Source of the DNA: Mariniblastus sp.
Lineage (GTDB): Bacteria > Planctomycetota > Planctomycetia > Pirellulales > Pirellulaceae
DNA length: 64,000 nucleotides
NCBI GenBank assembly: GCA_029247405.1
Contig: JAQWLH010000043.1
Location: 29,657-93,656, forward strand
Reading direction: 5' to 3'
The position numbers and the translations under genes are program-made. Of this stretch, positions 44,810 through 55,183 are shown piece after piece. The notes under the pieces were generated by a model. The model was not told the origin of the DNA, did not search any database, and saw only the letters and a list, made by a program, of their open reading frames with translations. Each line of letters begins with the position of its first letter. The stretch's first letter is position 1.

Positions 44810-45757
44810 TTAAACGCCATATGCTTTCCCAGGCCAGCTTGCCCACCATTTCTTGAACAAGTCGTATTGCGACTCAACAAAATGTTTTTGACTCGCACTC
44901 AAGCCGTCTGTTTCGTTGAAATGCAATTGGTACTCGGGTTCGCCGTTTAGCACCAAAAGATATTTATAAAACAGCACGAGATCCGGTCCCTCGTCATAAG
45001 TTGACAAAACAAAAAGCGCGTCATTAAGTTCTTTTGCCAGTCGCCGCGCTTCGAAATCTCCTGATGCGGCGAGCTCACAAAGATTCACGAACTGCAACAC
45101 AACTTTGGGAATTGCATTTCCGATTCCTGTGATTGCACCCCCGGCACCGCAGTTGACATAGCCATGAAAGACCTGAGTATCAACGCCAACCATCAGTGTC
45201 AAAGATTCATCAGCACCGGTAATGTGCTCAGCGGCATAACTTAGAGACGGCCCGCCACCAAATTCTTTGAAGCCGACAAGATTTGGAAATTCATTGCGGA
45301 GATCAAAAAACAACTCGGCTTTTGTTTCGTAACCGTAGTATGGGCTGTTGTAAATTACCGCTGGTACATTTGGCGCTGCGGCCAAAATAGCAGCAAAGTG
45401 ATTTCGTTGGGCCGAGGCTGAGGTACCACGTGAAAGCACTCGTGGAATGACCATTAGGCCCTTGGCTCCAACCGCAGCCGCGTGTGCTGTGTGATCAACC
45501 GCCGAGCTTGTATTCACGGCGCCGGTTCCAACCACCACAGGTACACCAGCCTCGCAAAGTGCTGCCACACCTTCTTTTCGTTGATCATCGGTTAGCAATG
45601 GCCAATCGCCCATCGAACCACAGTAAACGACGCCATTCATTCCGGCTTCCATCATTTCTTTCCCCTTTTTGACTAAACCTCCAAAATGGGGAGTCCGGTC
45701 GGAATTACAGGGGGTCATCAACGCGGGAATACAACCGCTAAAGATACTTGTGTCCAT
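44810..45757 (-). CDS. DHDPS/NAL-family aldolase or deaminase (predicted pyrroline-4-hydroxy-2-carboxylate deaminase)
   Basis: GCIPALMTPCN; VVYCGSMGDWPLLTDDQR; IYNSPYYGYETK; VGFKEFGGG (Schiff-base Lys). Confidence 0.87.
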   Translation of the reverse strand: MDTSIFSGCIPALMTPCNSDRTPHFGGLVKKGKEMMEAGMNGVVYCGSMGDWPLLTDDQRKEGVAALCEAGVPVVVGTGAVNTSSAVDHTAHAAAVGAKGLMVIPRVLSRGTSASAQRNHFAAILAAAPNVPAVIYNSPYYGYETKAELFFDLRNEFPNLVGFKEFGGGPSLSYAAEHITGADESLTLMVGVDTQVFHGYVNCGAGGAITGIGNAIPKVVLQFVNLCELAASGDFEARRLAKELNDALFVLSTYDEGPDLVLFYKYLLVLNGEPEYQLHFNETDGLSASQKHFVESQYDLFKKWWASWPGKAYGV

Positions 45758-46218
45758 TTTCTATCGCCATGAGTGGTTTACAGGGAAGGCGACATTGTAG
45801 TCGAGCAAGCGATTGGCTCAAGCGTCGACGCTCTCAAGATTTCCCGGTTTCTCGATCAGGACCCCTCCATTCAACCAACCATTCCACCGAGATAACTCTC
45901 GCACAGTGAATGTACGCGACCCGCACAAAAGAATAGATAACCTCAATTTGATACTGCTGAGTTACAAACTTCCATAAACTTCCATTCCACGTAGTCGGAC
46001 TCTGGTCCCAGATAGAAACCATACGCATCGCCGCCCATGCCAAGTAGCAATCCGCAGCCTAATACGATTGAAAACCCAACGGCAATCTGTCGGTATGCAT
46101 GTGACCGGCTTTGGGCCGGGGACCAGCCTTCTCGCCAGAAACCACGCGTTCACCCTCCCCACCCACCAAGTCGCCAGGAGGCAAATCCTTGCGAGGCAGA
46201 GACCAGATGACACTCAAG

Positions 46219-46374
46219 TTAACGACCTCCGCCACTGCGACTCTTAGGGAAAATAGCGAGGTGTTGCTTGAACGCTTCTTCGGTCAGCTCCGCTTTTTCA
46301 ACTTGCTTTCGAAGAGGGTAAATCAGTGCGGATCTCCAGATTGAGTCTTCACGTGATCGCTTGTCTTTTCCCAT
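46219..46374 (-). CDS. Small ORF of 51 aa, not in the supplied ORF track
   Basis: Manual minus-strand translation: MGKDKRSREDSIWRSALIYPLRKQVEKAELTEEAFKQHLAIFPKSRSGGGR*. Soluble, protein-like composition. Confidence 0.35.
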   Translation of the reverse strand: MGKDKRSREDSIWRSALIYPLRKQVEKAELTEEAFKQHLAIFPKSRSGGGR

Positions 46375-46997
46375 TTTCCACGTTGGAATCGACTAGGCGG
46401 TCAAGGTCACATCCTCTCAGGGCATAGTGAATGAGATCGACCGGTTGGTAGGAATACCAATATCGATTGCATTTGAACTTGATTTCCAAATCATGAACTT
46501 GTCGTTGTCGCTATTGGCATCGGCGGTGATCTTCGCGGTATCGCCTGGCGCTAGTGCTTCAGAGATTGCGGTGCCTCCCATGGCGGGTAGTTTACGAGAA
46601 GCACCTTAAACTGCTGAAATTCAAACACGTGATCCACGGCGCAATGCAACACCCAAACTGCCGTTCCAAGAGTCTTGCCGTACTTGCGAGGCTTCCCCCG
46701 CTTCACCTCATTCCAACCTCAGGCACTCATCGACGTTTTCAAGATTTATTAGGGTCCGTGTTACGCCAAATTCATCGCCAAAACTACTCATAAAAAACAG
46801 GGCAAAAGAGATTAGCCGGGGTGATGGCATTGAGGTGTTAACTTTCGGATCGCAGGCAAATATTGAATTTAGTTTTACTCAAACGATATTTTGGATGTTT
46901 AAAACTTGATAGTCAAAAAAAGCAAGATTGACGAGTGCCCGATGCAGCGAGTTGGTAGTGACCAATTGGCCCGCACCTCAGCAATTTGCGTTTGCGT

Positions 46998-49900
46998 TTA
47001 CTCGCCCCGTTCTTGATTTCCTTTTGTCTTCACGACGCTTTCTCGGAGTAGCTTGGCGATTCGAGGACGCTCCCTTTTGATTTGCTCAAGATCCAATTCA
47101 AGCCCGACAACACTTGCGATCGAGCGATAAGATTTCTCGAGACCCTTACTCCAGGGCAACGAAACTACATCAATCGGTGTTTCACCGCGTCGATTTTTTG
47201 TCAGGGCGGAACTACCGTTTTTCAAGAGTAAAGTCACCACCGCCGTACGGCCAAAAAAGGCAGCCGTGTGTAATGGCGTGCTGCCGTCGCGGTTGGTCGC
47301 CTCCACATTCGCTCGATGCTTAAGTAAATATTCGATGATTTTGATGCGATTGTGTCGAGCCGCGATACTCAACGGTGTTGAACTGCCGCCTCGACGTAGA
47401 GCGTCGAGCGGTGCTCCTCGGCGACGAAGATTTTTCGTTTCCTGCAAATCGCCACTCGATATTGCACGCGCCAATGCAGTTCTCCAATCAACGTGTGCTC
47501 GATCCAATCGTCGCTTAAGTTCACCAGCAGCCGCTTCATCCTCAGTCACGTGAAAAATAAAGTCGTTGCTGAACAGTCCATTGGGATTCTGCAACTGCAA
47601 CAAATGCATGCCAATAGACGGCAATGACGCAAGTTCAATAACCACTTGTTCCTCATCTTTCAAGCTTACGCTGCCCGCCACCCGCCTTCCGTCTACCACC
47701 ACATTGGCATCCTCAAGAATATGCCGGCCACTAATCGTCATGGTTTGGTTGTCTGAATGTAAAATCGGAAACTTCTGGCGTCCGCGTTGCTTCTCGATCG
47801 GCCCCAGTGTCCAAAGCGCTGGTTGGGGATGATCCACGTCGGAGTGTTCGCCGTGACGCGCAGTAAACTGGCCTACGAACCTGTCTGCCGCAGCGAGTGC
47901 AGAAAGTTCTTTTCGAGAAAAGGCCTGCCTGCCACCGTTTACTTCCACGTAGGCACCACCCCTGAAGTCGCAATCGTATTGCAACACGATCTTCTTCGTG
48001 TTCTCTTCGTCAATGAGCACACCTTCACACTGAAGCACGATGCCGTCTTCGCTGTCAGAAAGTTCGAGTGCGTCCAAGAGATCGTTGGTCAAATCATCAT
48101 CTACCGACGTCGAATTGACGGTAACCTGCCTAGCAAAAGATCCAGAGAATCCCGTACTTCCCTCGAGCACCATGTTCCAAACCGGGTCGAAACGGCGGCG
48201 TCCCCCCCATGAAAATTTCCAAATATTTTGCTCAGGAATACCGCGCTCGGCCACCCGTTTATAAAAATCGAAATCAATGATGTTCAGCCGTCCTTGTGGC
48301 AGTATCAGCCAACGATCATAAGCGCCTCGCCAAGTAGGCGCGTCCATTCCAGTGCCGGGCGTATTGGTGCTAACCAAGAATGGCATTCGATGACAGTTTC
48401 CGCAAACGTTGGGCTTTGGTTTTCGTTCCAAGTCACCCTTGATATGGAACAACTCGAAGCCATCTTTCGCAGCATCGGAGAGCTCATTGGTGTAGGCACG
48501 GCGTTGGGCAGGTGGATAGGTCACGCCTAATAGAAATTTTGCCATGTCGTCGCGTTGGGCACCTGTCAAAGCGCCCGCCATTCCTTCATCATTTTCCGAC
48601 GAGTCCCCCTCCAAGCTCATTGTCGATGCCAGGGCGCCGTCTACCAAATGCCGTGTGCTACTTTCTGGTTTATCGATTTGACTATTCGGTTTAACATGGC
48701 CACCGATATTGGCACTGTTGTTTCCACCGTAGGGATCTCCCGGTATGCCATCCCAATGAAACGGTGCTGTATCACGGAGACCGCGAACTGGCATCGTCGA
48801 GCGTGGCATGATCTGGTCGCCGCGCGTGACGACTGGGGTCTTCAGAACCCAAAGTAATTGGTCGGTATGGCCATCAGGATGACAGCTCGCACAAGAAAAA
48901 GTACCAGTGGTCGACGCCAAAGCACTATTAAAAGCAATCCGACCACGCTTGAAAGCTGCATGGGACGGGTCCTCAAGTGGAATCGTCACTACGAGTGTAG
49001 GGTCGGCCGGCACCGAGACATCGACCAGTGACACCGAGTTGTCAACAGCATTGAGAACCCAAGCTTTTGAAGACTCTCCATTGGCAGCTGACTCCAATGC
49101 GATCCCGCGCGGGACAGCCCCGACGTCTGCACGACCTAGCACATCTCCACTGACGGCATCCATAGTAAAAATTTTATTGGATCCTGCTGCAGAGACGACT
49201 AGCATCGAATCGTCTTTACTTATTTGAATTGCGAACGGCGTTGCCAAGGCATCGCTTGGCTGGGGCTGTTGAGGTGGAAGCGGTTCGAGGTCAATGAATG
49301 CGGTCCTACCTTCATCACCAAAATCCACCGTTGATACTTGATTCAGAAAAGCCCGGTTTTCCAATTCTGCCAACCCATGACTTTTCGTTCCGGCGCGTCC
49401 GTTGGCATCGTTTCGAGCATCAGTTTGAGCAATAAAAACTTTTCCATGCGAATCGACCGCCAGCCCATAAAGTAAAGTTCCTAGCGTATCAACGGACTGA
49501 ATGAGTTTGTCTGTCTTGGTGTCAAATACAAACAAATCTCGATCGGGAACCAACGGATGTTTGACGATGTCCACAACGTGCCCCAGCGACAACACGTTGT
49601 TATTGGCGATCGAATGGTCCCACGCATCAAACGTCACAAGATCACCGTCGATGTCTTTCTTGGATCCTCCAGAAAGCTGCGTTTTATTGTTAGATTCAAA
49701 AGGGATCACGTACAGGCGGTCATCACGCACGACGATAGCACGAGGATCTTGCGAGGGGATGTTGAGGTGTTTCTTGATCGCGCGGCTCGCGACATCAATC
49801 ACTGCAATTCTGTTCTCTGACGAAAGTGCAACATACGCTTTTTCATCACTGGCAAACGCAATCCCCACCGGTTCATCAAATTGAGTCGCCTTTGTGCTCA

Positions 49901-50336
49901 AATCAAAATCTTGGACGGTCGCGATGACTTGGAGGTAGGTCAAACTTTCTTGATCCGTATCGATGATACTGACCGAATCCGAAACATGATTGGAAACCCA
50001 GAGTTCTTTGCCATCGGGACGAACGGCAATCCCCACCGGGTCAATCCCAACACTAATACGTGCCTCAATCTGGTGAGTCTGCGAATTGATCACATCAACG
50101 GTATCTGATGGTGTATTGACTGCGAAAACATACTCTCCACTGACAGCGATTGGTGAAGCGTGGGGGCTCATCAATGAGGGATACCCAATTTTGGCAGGTG
50201 GTTTGGGGACACCCGTTTCTTCCATTGCCCTTAAAGCTGACGTCCTTTCCAAAGTTGTCTCTTCGGAATCAAAGTTTCTCGATCCGATTATCAAACCGAT
50301 CATGCAGGATACAAATACGAGTGCAATTTTTATCAT
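46998..50336 (-). CDS. YVTN-type beta-propeller + CxxCH cytochrome-like + C-terminal ankyrin-repeat protein
   Basis: YVFAVNTPSDTVDVINSQTHQIEARISVGIDPVGIAVRPDGKELWVSNHVSDSVS; CASCHPDGHTDQLLW; CGNCHRMPF; ankyrin STPLSIAARHNRIKIIEYLLKHRANVEATNRDGSTPLHTAAFFGRTAVVTLLLKNG. Confidence 0.88.
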   Translation of the reverse strand: MIKIALVFVSCMIGLIIGSRNFDSEETTLERTSALRAMEETGVPKPPAKIGYPSLMSPHASPIAVSGEYVFAVNTPSDTVDVINSQTHQIEARISVGIDPVGIAVRPDGKELWVSNHVSDSVSIIDTDQESLTYLQVIATVQDFDLSTKATQFDEPVGIAFASDEKAYVALSSENRIAVIDVASRAIKKHLNIPSQDPRAIVVRDDRLYVIPFESNNKTQLSGGSKKDIDGDLVTFDAWDHSIANNNVLSLGHVVDIVKHPLVPDRDLFVFDTKTDKLIQSVDTLGTLLYGLAVDSHGKVFIAQTDARNDANGRAGTKSHGLAELENRAFLNQVSTVDFGDEGRTAFIDLEPLPPQQPQPSDALATPFAIQISKDDSMLVVSAAGSNKIFTMDAVSGDVLGRADVGAVPRGIALESAANGESSKAWVLNAVDNSVSLVDVSVPADPTLVVTIPLEDPSHAAFKRGRIAFNSALASTTGTFSCASCHPDGHTDQLLWVLKTPVVTRGDQIMPRSTMPVRGLRDTAPFHWDGIPGDPYGGNNSANIGGHVKPNSQIDKPESSTRHLVDGALASTMSLEGDSSENDEGMAGALTGAQRDDMAKFLLGVTYPPAQRRAYTNELSDAAKDGFELFHIKGDLERKPKPNVCGNCHRMPFLVSTNTPGTGMDAPTWRGAYDRWLILPQGRLNIIDFDFYKRVAERGIPEQNIWKFSWGGRRRFDPVWNMVLEGSTGFSGSFARQVTVNSTSVDDDLTNDLLDALELSDSEDGIVLQCEGVLIDEENTKKIVLQYDCDFRGGAYVEVNGGRQAFSRKELSALAAADRFVGQFTARHGEHSDVDHPQPALWTLGPIEKQRGRQKFPILHSDNQTMTISGRHILEDANVVVDGRRVAGSVSLKDEEQVVIELASLPSIGMHLLQLQNPNGLFSNDFIFHVTEDEAAAGELKRRLDRAHVDWRTALARAISSGDLQETKNLRRRGAPLDALRRGGSSTPLSIAARHNRIKIIEYLLKHRANVEATNRDGSTPLHTAAFFGRTAVVTLLLKNGSSALTKNRRGETPIDVVSLPWSKGLEKSYRSIASVVGLELDLEQIKRERPRIAKLLRESVVKTKGNQERGE

Positions 50337-50641
50337 GCCAAAGGTCCCTCGTTTGCGTGGCTAAGTGCTGGCTCAATTGAGATTATGAATCGATTCGCCC
50401 TTAAAACATACCCAAGAAAAAATTGATTCGTGGACAATTGAATCGCGATTGAGCAAGTCAATTGCTGACTTTAATATGTTTTTATATATATTTTCATGTG
50501 CGCCAGCCCAACTGAGAACGACGGCACCGGAGACAACCAAGTTGGCCTGTTGCGAGCCGATCAACACGACCAAATTCGACGCATTCCAAGGAAACCACTC
50601 CCCTTGAGCAAGCCCTTTAGAGTGATCGTTAACGGTTTCTG

Positions 50642-51451
50642 TTATTTGGCAATAAAAAGTTCGTTGGCAGTAATAAAAATTGCCATACATAAAAGAAACC
50701 AACCAAACAGCGTCTTAAGTTTTTCGCCATCGACTTTGTTGGAAATGACGGTGCCAATCAACACACCAAGAATCATCACAGCTCCAAAACCAAAAAGAAA
50801 TTGGTACTCGAGAACCAGGCCAAGCTTGATTAAGTCTCCGCAAAATCCAAAAAATGATTTGCAAACGACAATTGCCAACGTGGTCCCGACCACTGTCTTG
50901 ATTGGTAAACCAAAAAAGATAACCAGCAATGGCACAATCAAGACCCCACCTCCTGCCCCCGCCAGAGCAGGACCAACCCCCATCAACAGGCCACAGAACG
51001 TTAACGTCAGGTAATAGGCGAGCGGATTTTCATATTTCAAGTTTGCCTTGGATTTGATGTTCTTGCCAATCAAGCCGACCATCGTAGCCCAGGAGAGAAG
51101 CAACAAGACGGCAATCACCAAGAGCACAAAACTCTTTTTAGAAATGCCAATAACCGGAATCATGTCGGGGATAGCATGGATCAACCAGACCCTCGTCAGC
51201 AAGGTGCTAATTGAAACTGGAATTCCGAGGGCAAGTACTGTGGGCCAATCAACCAGTTTCATGCGAATTCTGGGCATTAAGGCAAACAATGCGCTGACAC
51301 CAACGAGAATGGTAACGTAAGCCGACCCGGTAACGGCTGACTTGTCGAAAATCAGCAACATTGGGACGGCCAACAGGGAGCCGCCGCCACCAAGCAGTCC
51401 AAGCACAACGCCCACAATCAAGCCAACGAGATATCCGAGAAAGTCAATCAT
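50642..51451 (-). CDS. TauE/SafE-family sulfite exporter-like membrane protein
   Basis: GVVLGLLGGGGSLLAVPMLL; GVGPALAGAGGGVLIVPLLVIFFGLPIKTVVGTTLAIV. Confidence 0.88.
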   Translation of the reverse strand: MIDFLGYLVGLIVGVVLGLLGGGGSLLAVPMLLIFDKSAVTGSAYVTILVGVSALFALMPRIRMKLVDWPTVLALGIPVSISTLLTRVWLIHAIPDMIPVIGISKKSFVLLVIAVLLLLSWATMVGLIGKNIKSKANLKYENPLAYYLTLTFCGLLMGVGPALAGAGGGVLIVPLLVIFFGLPIKTVVGTTLAIVVCKSFFGFCGDLIKLGLVLEYQFLFGFGAVMILGVLIGTVISNKVDGEKLKTLFGWFLLCMAIFITANELFIAK

Positions 51452-51691
51452 GATCGTTGAGAAAAGAGGATTTACTGCCTATAAAACGGTTCGCTGAGAT
51501 TTCGTCTATTTGTATCGGCAAGCTTGTTTAACGCAATCAACCTGAATGCGGTGTCGCACTCGAGATCAAAGGGAAAACCACAACTTTGCGATCTAGATTA
51601 TCCGCTTTGACTGGCAAGCAATCACGATGCAAGTTATTTTAGCTACCAATGTCGGAAACCGTCACCCAATCCTTTTTTTGCTCACCTCATC

Positions 51692-53284
51692 ATGAAAAAA
51701 CCGCCTCAAACATCTATTCGGATCGCATGTTGGGCCATCCTGATTGGCATCTTTTCGTACGCAATCGGAAACAATGAGCTTGATGCTCAGCAAAAACCCC
51801 GTCGTTATAAGCAAGGAGCTGATTCACAGCGAAACGAGGACATCCCCAAGGGCAGGGTTACCGAACACACTTGGCTGGAGAGTAAAGTCTTCCCCGGCAC
51901 CAAACGGCGCTATTACGTTTACGTTCCTGCGCAATATAACGAAAACACGCCAGCTGCTTTGATGGTTTTTCAAGATGGTTTTAAATATGTTAACGAAAAG
52001 GGTGAGTACCGCGCTCCAATCGTGCTTGACAATCTGATTCATCGGAAAGAGCTTCCCGTGACGATCGGTGTGTTTATTGCCCCTGGACACAAAACAAAAT
52101 TACTCCCTGAAAAACTTGTCCGGCAACCCAAACCGGCAAATCGCAGCCTAGAGTACGATTCGCTCAACGCTGACTATTCAAAATTCCTACTCGAAGAAAT
52201 TTTACCGGAAGTCAAAAAGAAATATAAAATCACGGACGATCCGAATAGCCGAGCAATTTGCGGTGCGAGCAGCGGAGGTATCTGTGCCTTTACCGTGGCT
52301 TGGGAACGGCCCGATCAGTTCGGCAAAGTCCTCAGTCACATCGGCAGCTTCACTAACATCCGCCACGGCGACACTTACCCGGGCATCATTCGAAAGACGG
52401 ACAAAAAACCCATCCGTATTTACCTACAAGATGGCGAAAATGATCTGGACAACGAACACGGAAACTGGCCCCTTGCGAACAAGCAAATGTTTGCCGCACT
52501 TAAGTACAAGGGCTACGACGTACGACTTGATTGGGGCGAGGGCGGCCATGACGGAAATCATGCCGGTTCTCTTTTCCCTGACGCCATGCGTTGGCTGTGG
52601 CGGGACCACGAAGATGTTGAGCCAATTCTTGCCATAGGGTCTGAAATCCAAACCGCTCCATGGGCCGTCAGCTGGTGGATGCCGCGACACGAAGAGAAAC
52701 TTGCTCAACGCAAGCTGATGAAACAAGTCGAATTACTAATGGTTGGCGACTCAATCACCCACAGTTGGGAAAATGGGGGCCAGCAAGTCTGGGACAAATA
52801 CTATGCCAACCGAAAAGCATTAAACATTGGCTTCAGTGGCGATCGAACTGAACACGTCATTTGGCGTTTCCAGAACGGCGCAATTGACGACATCAATCCT
52901 AAACTTGCTGTCGTCATGATCGGCACCAACAACACCGGACATCGCAAAGAAAAACCCGAACATACTGCGCTTGGCATTAAGCGAATCATCGACGAGTTGG
53001 CTTTGCGGCTTCCCAAGACCAAAGTGCTCCTCCTTGGAATCTTTCCACGCGGCAACGACAACAATGACGAGCTGCGAAAAATCAATTTGGCGATCAACGA
53101 AATTATCAAAGGATATGCTGACGACAAAAATGTCTGGTACCTCGACATAAGCAACAAATTTTTGGAAAAGGGCAATATTCTTCCCAAATCAATCATGCCT
53201 GATCTTCTACACCCTAATCAAAAGGGATACCAAATCTGGGCCGACGCGATGGAACCGATGATTGTAAAGTTAATGGGCGAGTAG
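51692..53284 (+). CDS. Bifunctional esterase: esterase-D-like domain + SGNH/PAF-acetylhydrolase-like domain
   Basis: N-domain elbow ICGASSGGICAF with GGHDGNHAG; C-domain LLMVGDSITHSWENGG, LNIGFSGDRTEHVIWRF, VVMIGTNNTGH, DLLHPNQKGY. Confidence 0.85.
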   Translation: MKKPPQTSIRIACWAILIGIFSYAIGNNELDAQQKPRRYKQGADSQRNEDIPKGRVTEHTWLESKVFPGTKRRYYVYVPAQYNENTPAALMVFQDGFKYVNEKGEYRAPIVLDNLIHRKELPVTIGVFIAPGHKTKLLPEKLVRQPKPANRSLEYDSLNADYSKFLLEEILPEVKKKYKITDDPNSRAICGASSGGICAFTVAWERPDQFGKVLSHIGSFTNIRHGDTYPGIIRKTDKKPIRIYLQDGENDLDNEHGNWPLANKQMFAALKYKGYDVRLDWGEGGHDGNHAGSLFPDAMRWLWRDHEDVEPILAIGSEIQTAPWAVSWWMPRHEEKLAQRKLMKQVELLMVGDSITHSWENGGQQVWDKYYANRKALNIGFSGDRTEHVIWRFQNGAIDDINPKLAVVMIGTNNTGHRKEKPEHTALGIKRIIDELALRLPKTKVLLLGIFPRGNDNNDELRKINLAINEIIKGYADDKNVWYLDISNKFLEKGNILPKSIMPDLLHPNQKGYQIWADAMEPMIVKLMGE

Positions 53285-53842
53285 CAGCCAAAAAATGACG
53301 CCCCAGGATCGCCGAGCCAGTTCTGAGCAGAGTGTTACCCAATATGAGAGCAAATACTTCAGGCTAGATTGGTACAGCACAACCTTCGCCAACCATACCA
53401 CCAGGCGTTAACCACGGCTTCGATGAATTGATGAGAGACTTGTCCTTCAAAGTGAGATTGGAATCCATTCCAACAAACACAGCATCCAAACGGACCCTTG
53501 GTATTCCCCTTGAAACATACAATCGTTTGCGGAGTCTAAATACAAAACGGACACTCGATCGAACGTGATTGTTTCAGCTCCAATTGAATGGATGACTCGG
53601 AACTGAACACAACATCGTTAATCATCATCGACCGCTCGTTTCACTGCAACAACGTATGAGCTACAATAAGTGCTGTCCGTTGGAAGCCCTTAAATCGGAA
53701 AGATTTACTTTCTCACATGTGCTCTTATCCTACGGCGTCCTCTAGTTTTTGGCCCACACTTCGTGCTAAAACTCCTGAGGTCCGTTTCCACGTGAACGCC
53801 TCATAAAACAAAATCAAACACAACACCCGGACAGGGATTCAA

Positions 53843-54676
53843 ATGAAAACCGCCAACCCAACTCTACGACGCTTGCTACTGATTCTGCTGATTGTTGTGA
53901 CGGTCCATTCCAGCCTGAACAGCACAGCTAATTCGACCGAGCCAAAGAACGACAATCCGGCAGCGAATTCAAATGCAGATCAAGAATACTATGAAATTCG
54001 AGTCTACAAGATTTACGACTTTGATAAGCAACAGGCAGCTGAATCTTATCTTGAGAACGCGTTGGTTCCAGCACTTAATCGCATGGGTCTCGACCGCATC
54101 GGTGTCTTCACCAATCTTGGTGATGAAAATGACCACTCCATGTACATGCTGATTCCCTACCCGTCGGTGGAAAAGTTTACCGCGATGAATGAAACATTAG
54201 CGGCGGACAAGGAATATCAGGCAGCGTCCGCAAATTACTTTGCACGAAAGTTAAAGGATCCGGTATTTGATCGAATCGAGAGCCGATTTTTGAAAGCTTT
54301 TTCCGGCATGCCAGTGATCGAAACCCCCGCCGTTTCAAAAGAAAAAAAAGAACGCATCTTCGAGCTCAGACTTTACCAAAGCCACACAGAAGATCACGCA
54401 CGTCGAAAAGTAAAAATGTTCAATGAAGGTGAAATTCAAATCATGCGTGACACCGAATTGGGTCCCGTCTTTTTTGGTGAAACCCTCATTGGCCCTGACG
54501 TGCCTAACCTCGTTTACATGCTTTCGAGTAGCGATGAAGAATCCCACAAACAGCACTGGAAAAGTTTCTTAGGCCACCCGGAATGGAAACGGATCAAAGA
54601 CCTCGAAGAATATAAAGGAACAGTTTCCAAAATCCAAAAGTGGTTCCTTCAACCGACCAAGTATTCTCAACTTTAG
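53843..54676 (+). CDS. Exported NIPSNAP-family protein with two NIPSNAP-like domains
   Basis: YYEIRVYKIYDFDKQQAAESYLENALVPALNRMG and a second FELRLYQSHTEDHARRKVKMFNEGEIQIM...FFGETLIGPDVPNLVYML. Confidence 0.85.
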   Translation: MKTANPTLRRLLLILLIVVTVHSSLNSTANSTEPKNDNPAANSNADQEYYEIRVYKIYDFDKQQAAESYLENALVPALNRMGLDRIGVFTNLGDENDHSMYMLIPYPSVEKFTAMNETLAADKEYQAASANYFARKLKDPVFDRIESRFLKAFSGMPVIETPAVSKEKKERIFELRLYQSHTEDHARRKVKMFNEGEIQIMRDTELGPVFFGETLIGPDVPNLVYMLSSSDEESHKQHWKSFLGHPEWKRIKDLEEYKGTVSKIQKWFLQPTKYSQL

Positions 54677-54752
54677 ATCACACACCCATCGCGCTGCTGG
54701 CGAGCACCGAAGTTAAGTATTATCAGCTCCTCCGTCCCCAAAGTTTACTGTT

Positions 54753-55178
54753 GTGACCGAAGAAGCCCGAACATCCATACCTGCGGCTTGCCGAAAGATC
54801 ATGGTCGTTGACGACAACGAAGAGGTCCGCGCCGTATTTAGCATTGGTCTGGAAATCCAAAACCATGAGGTCATCCAATGCGCTAATGGCCATGAGGCAA
54901 TTGAACTTTTCCAAAAGGAAATGCCCGAAATCGTCATCCTCGATCAATCACTTCCCGACACCCAAGGAATCGATGTCGGTAAACAAATCCGGAATCTCAA
55001 AAACGGACAGAATACTGTTGTAGCACTCATCACCGGCACACACGATGCAACACTGCGTCAAGCAACCGAGGACGCTGGATTGGATGACTTTTTGCTTAAA
55101 CCGCTCAGTATTAAGGAACTTGCGTGCTGGGTAAACAAAGTCAGCCTAGATCCAAATTCACGACTTAACCGAAATTGA
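54753..55178 (+). CDS. Single-domain response regulator (REC)
   Basis: MVVDDNEEVRAVF; phospho-acceptor region IVILDQSLPDTQGID; DDFLLKPLS. GTG start. Confidence 0.85.
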   Translation: MTEEARTSIPAACRKIMVVDDNEEVRAVFSIGLEIQNHEVIQCANGHEAIELFQKEMPEIVILDQSLPDTQGIDVGKQIRNLKNGQNTVVALITGTHDATLRQATEDAGLDDFLLKPLSIKELACWVNKVSLDPNSRLNRN

Positions 55179-55183
55179 TTGAC

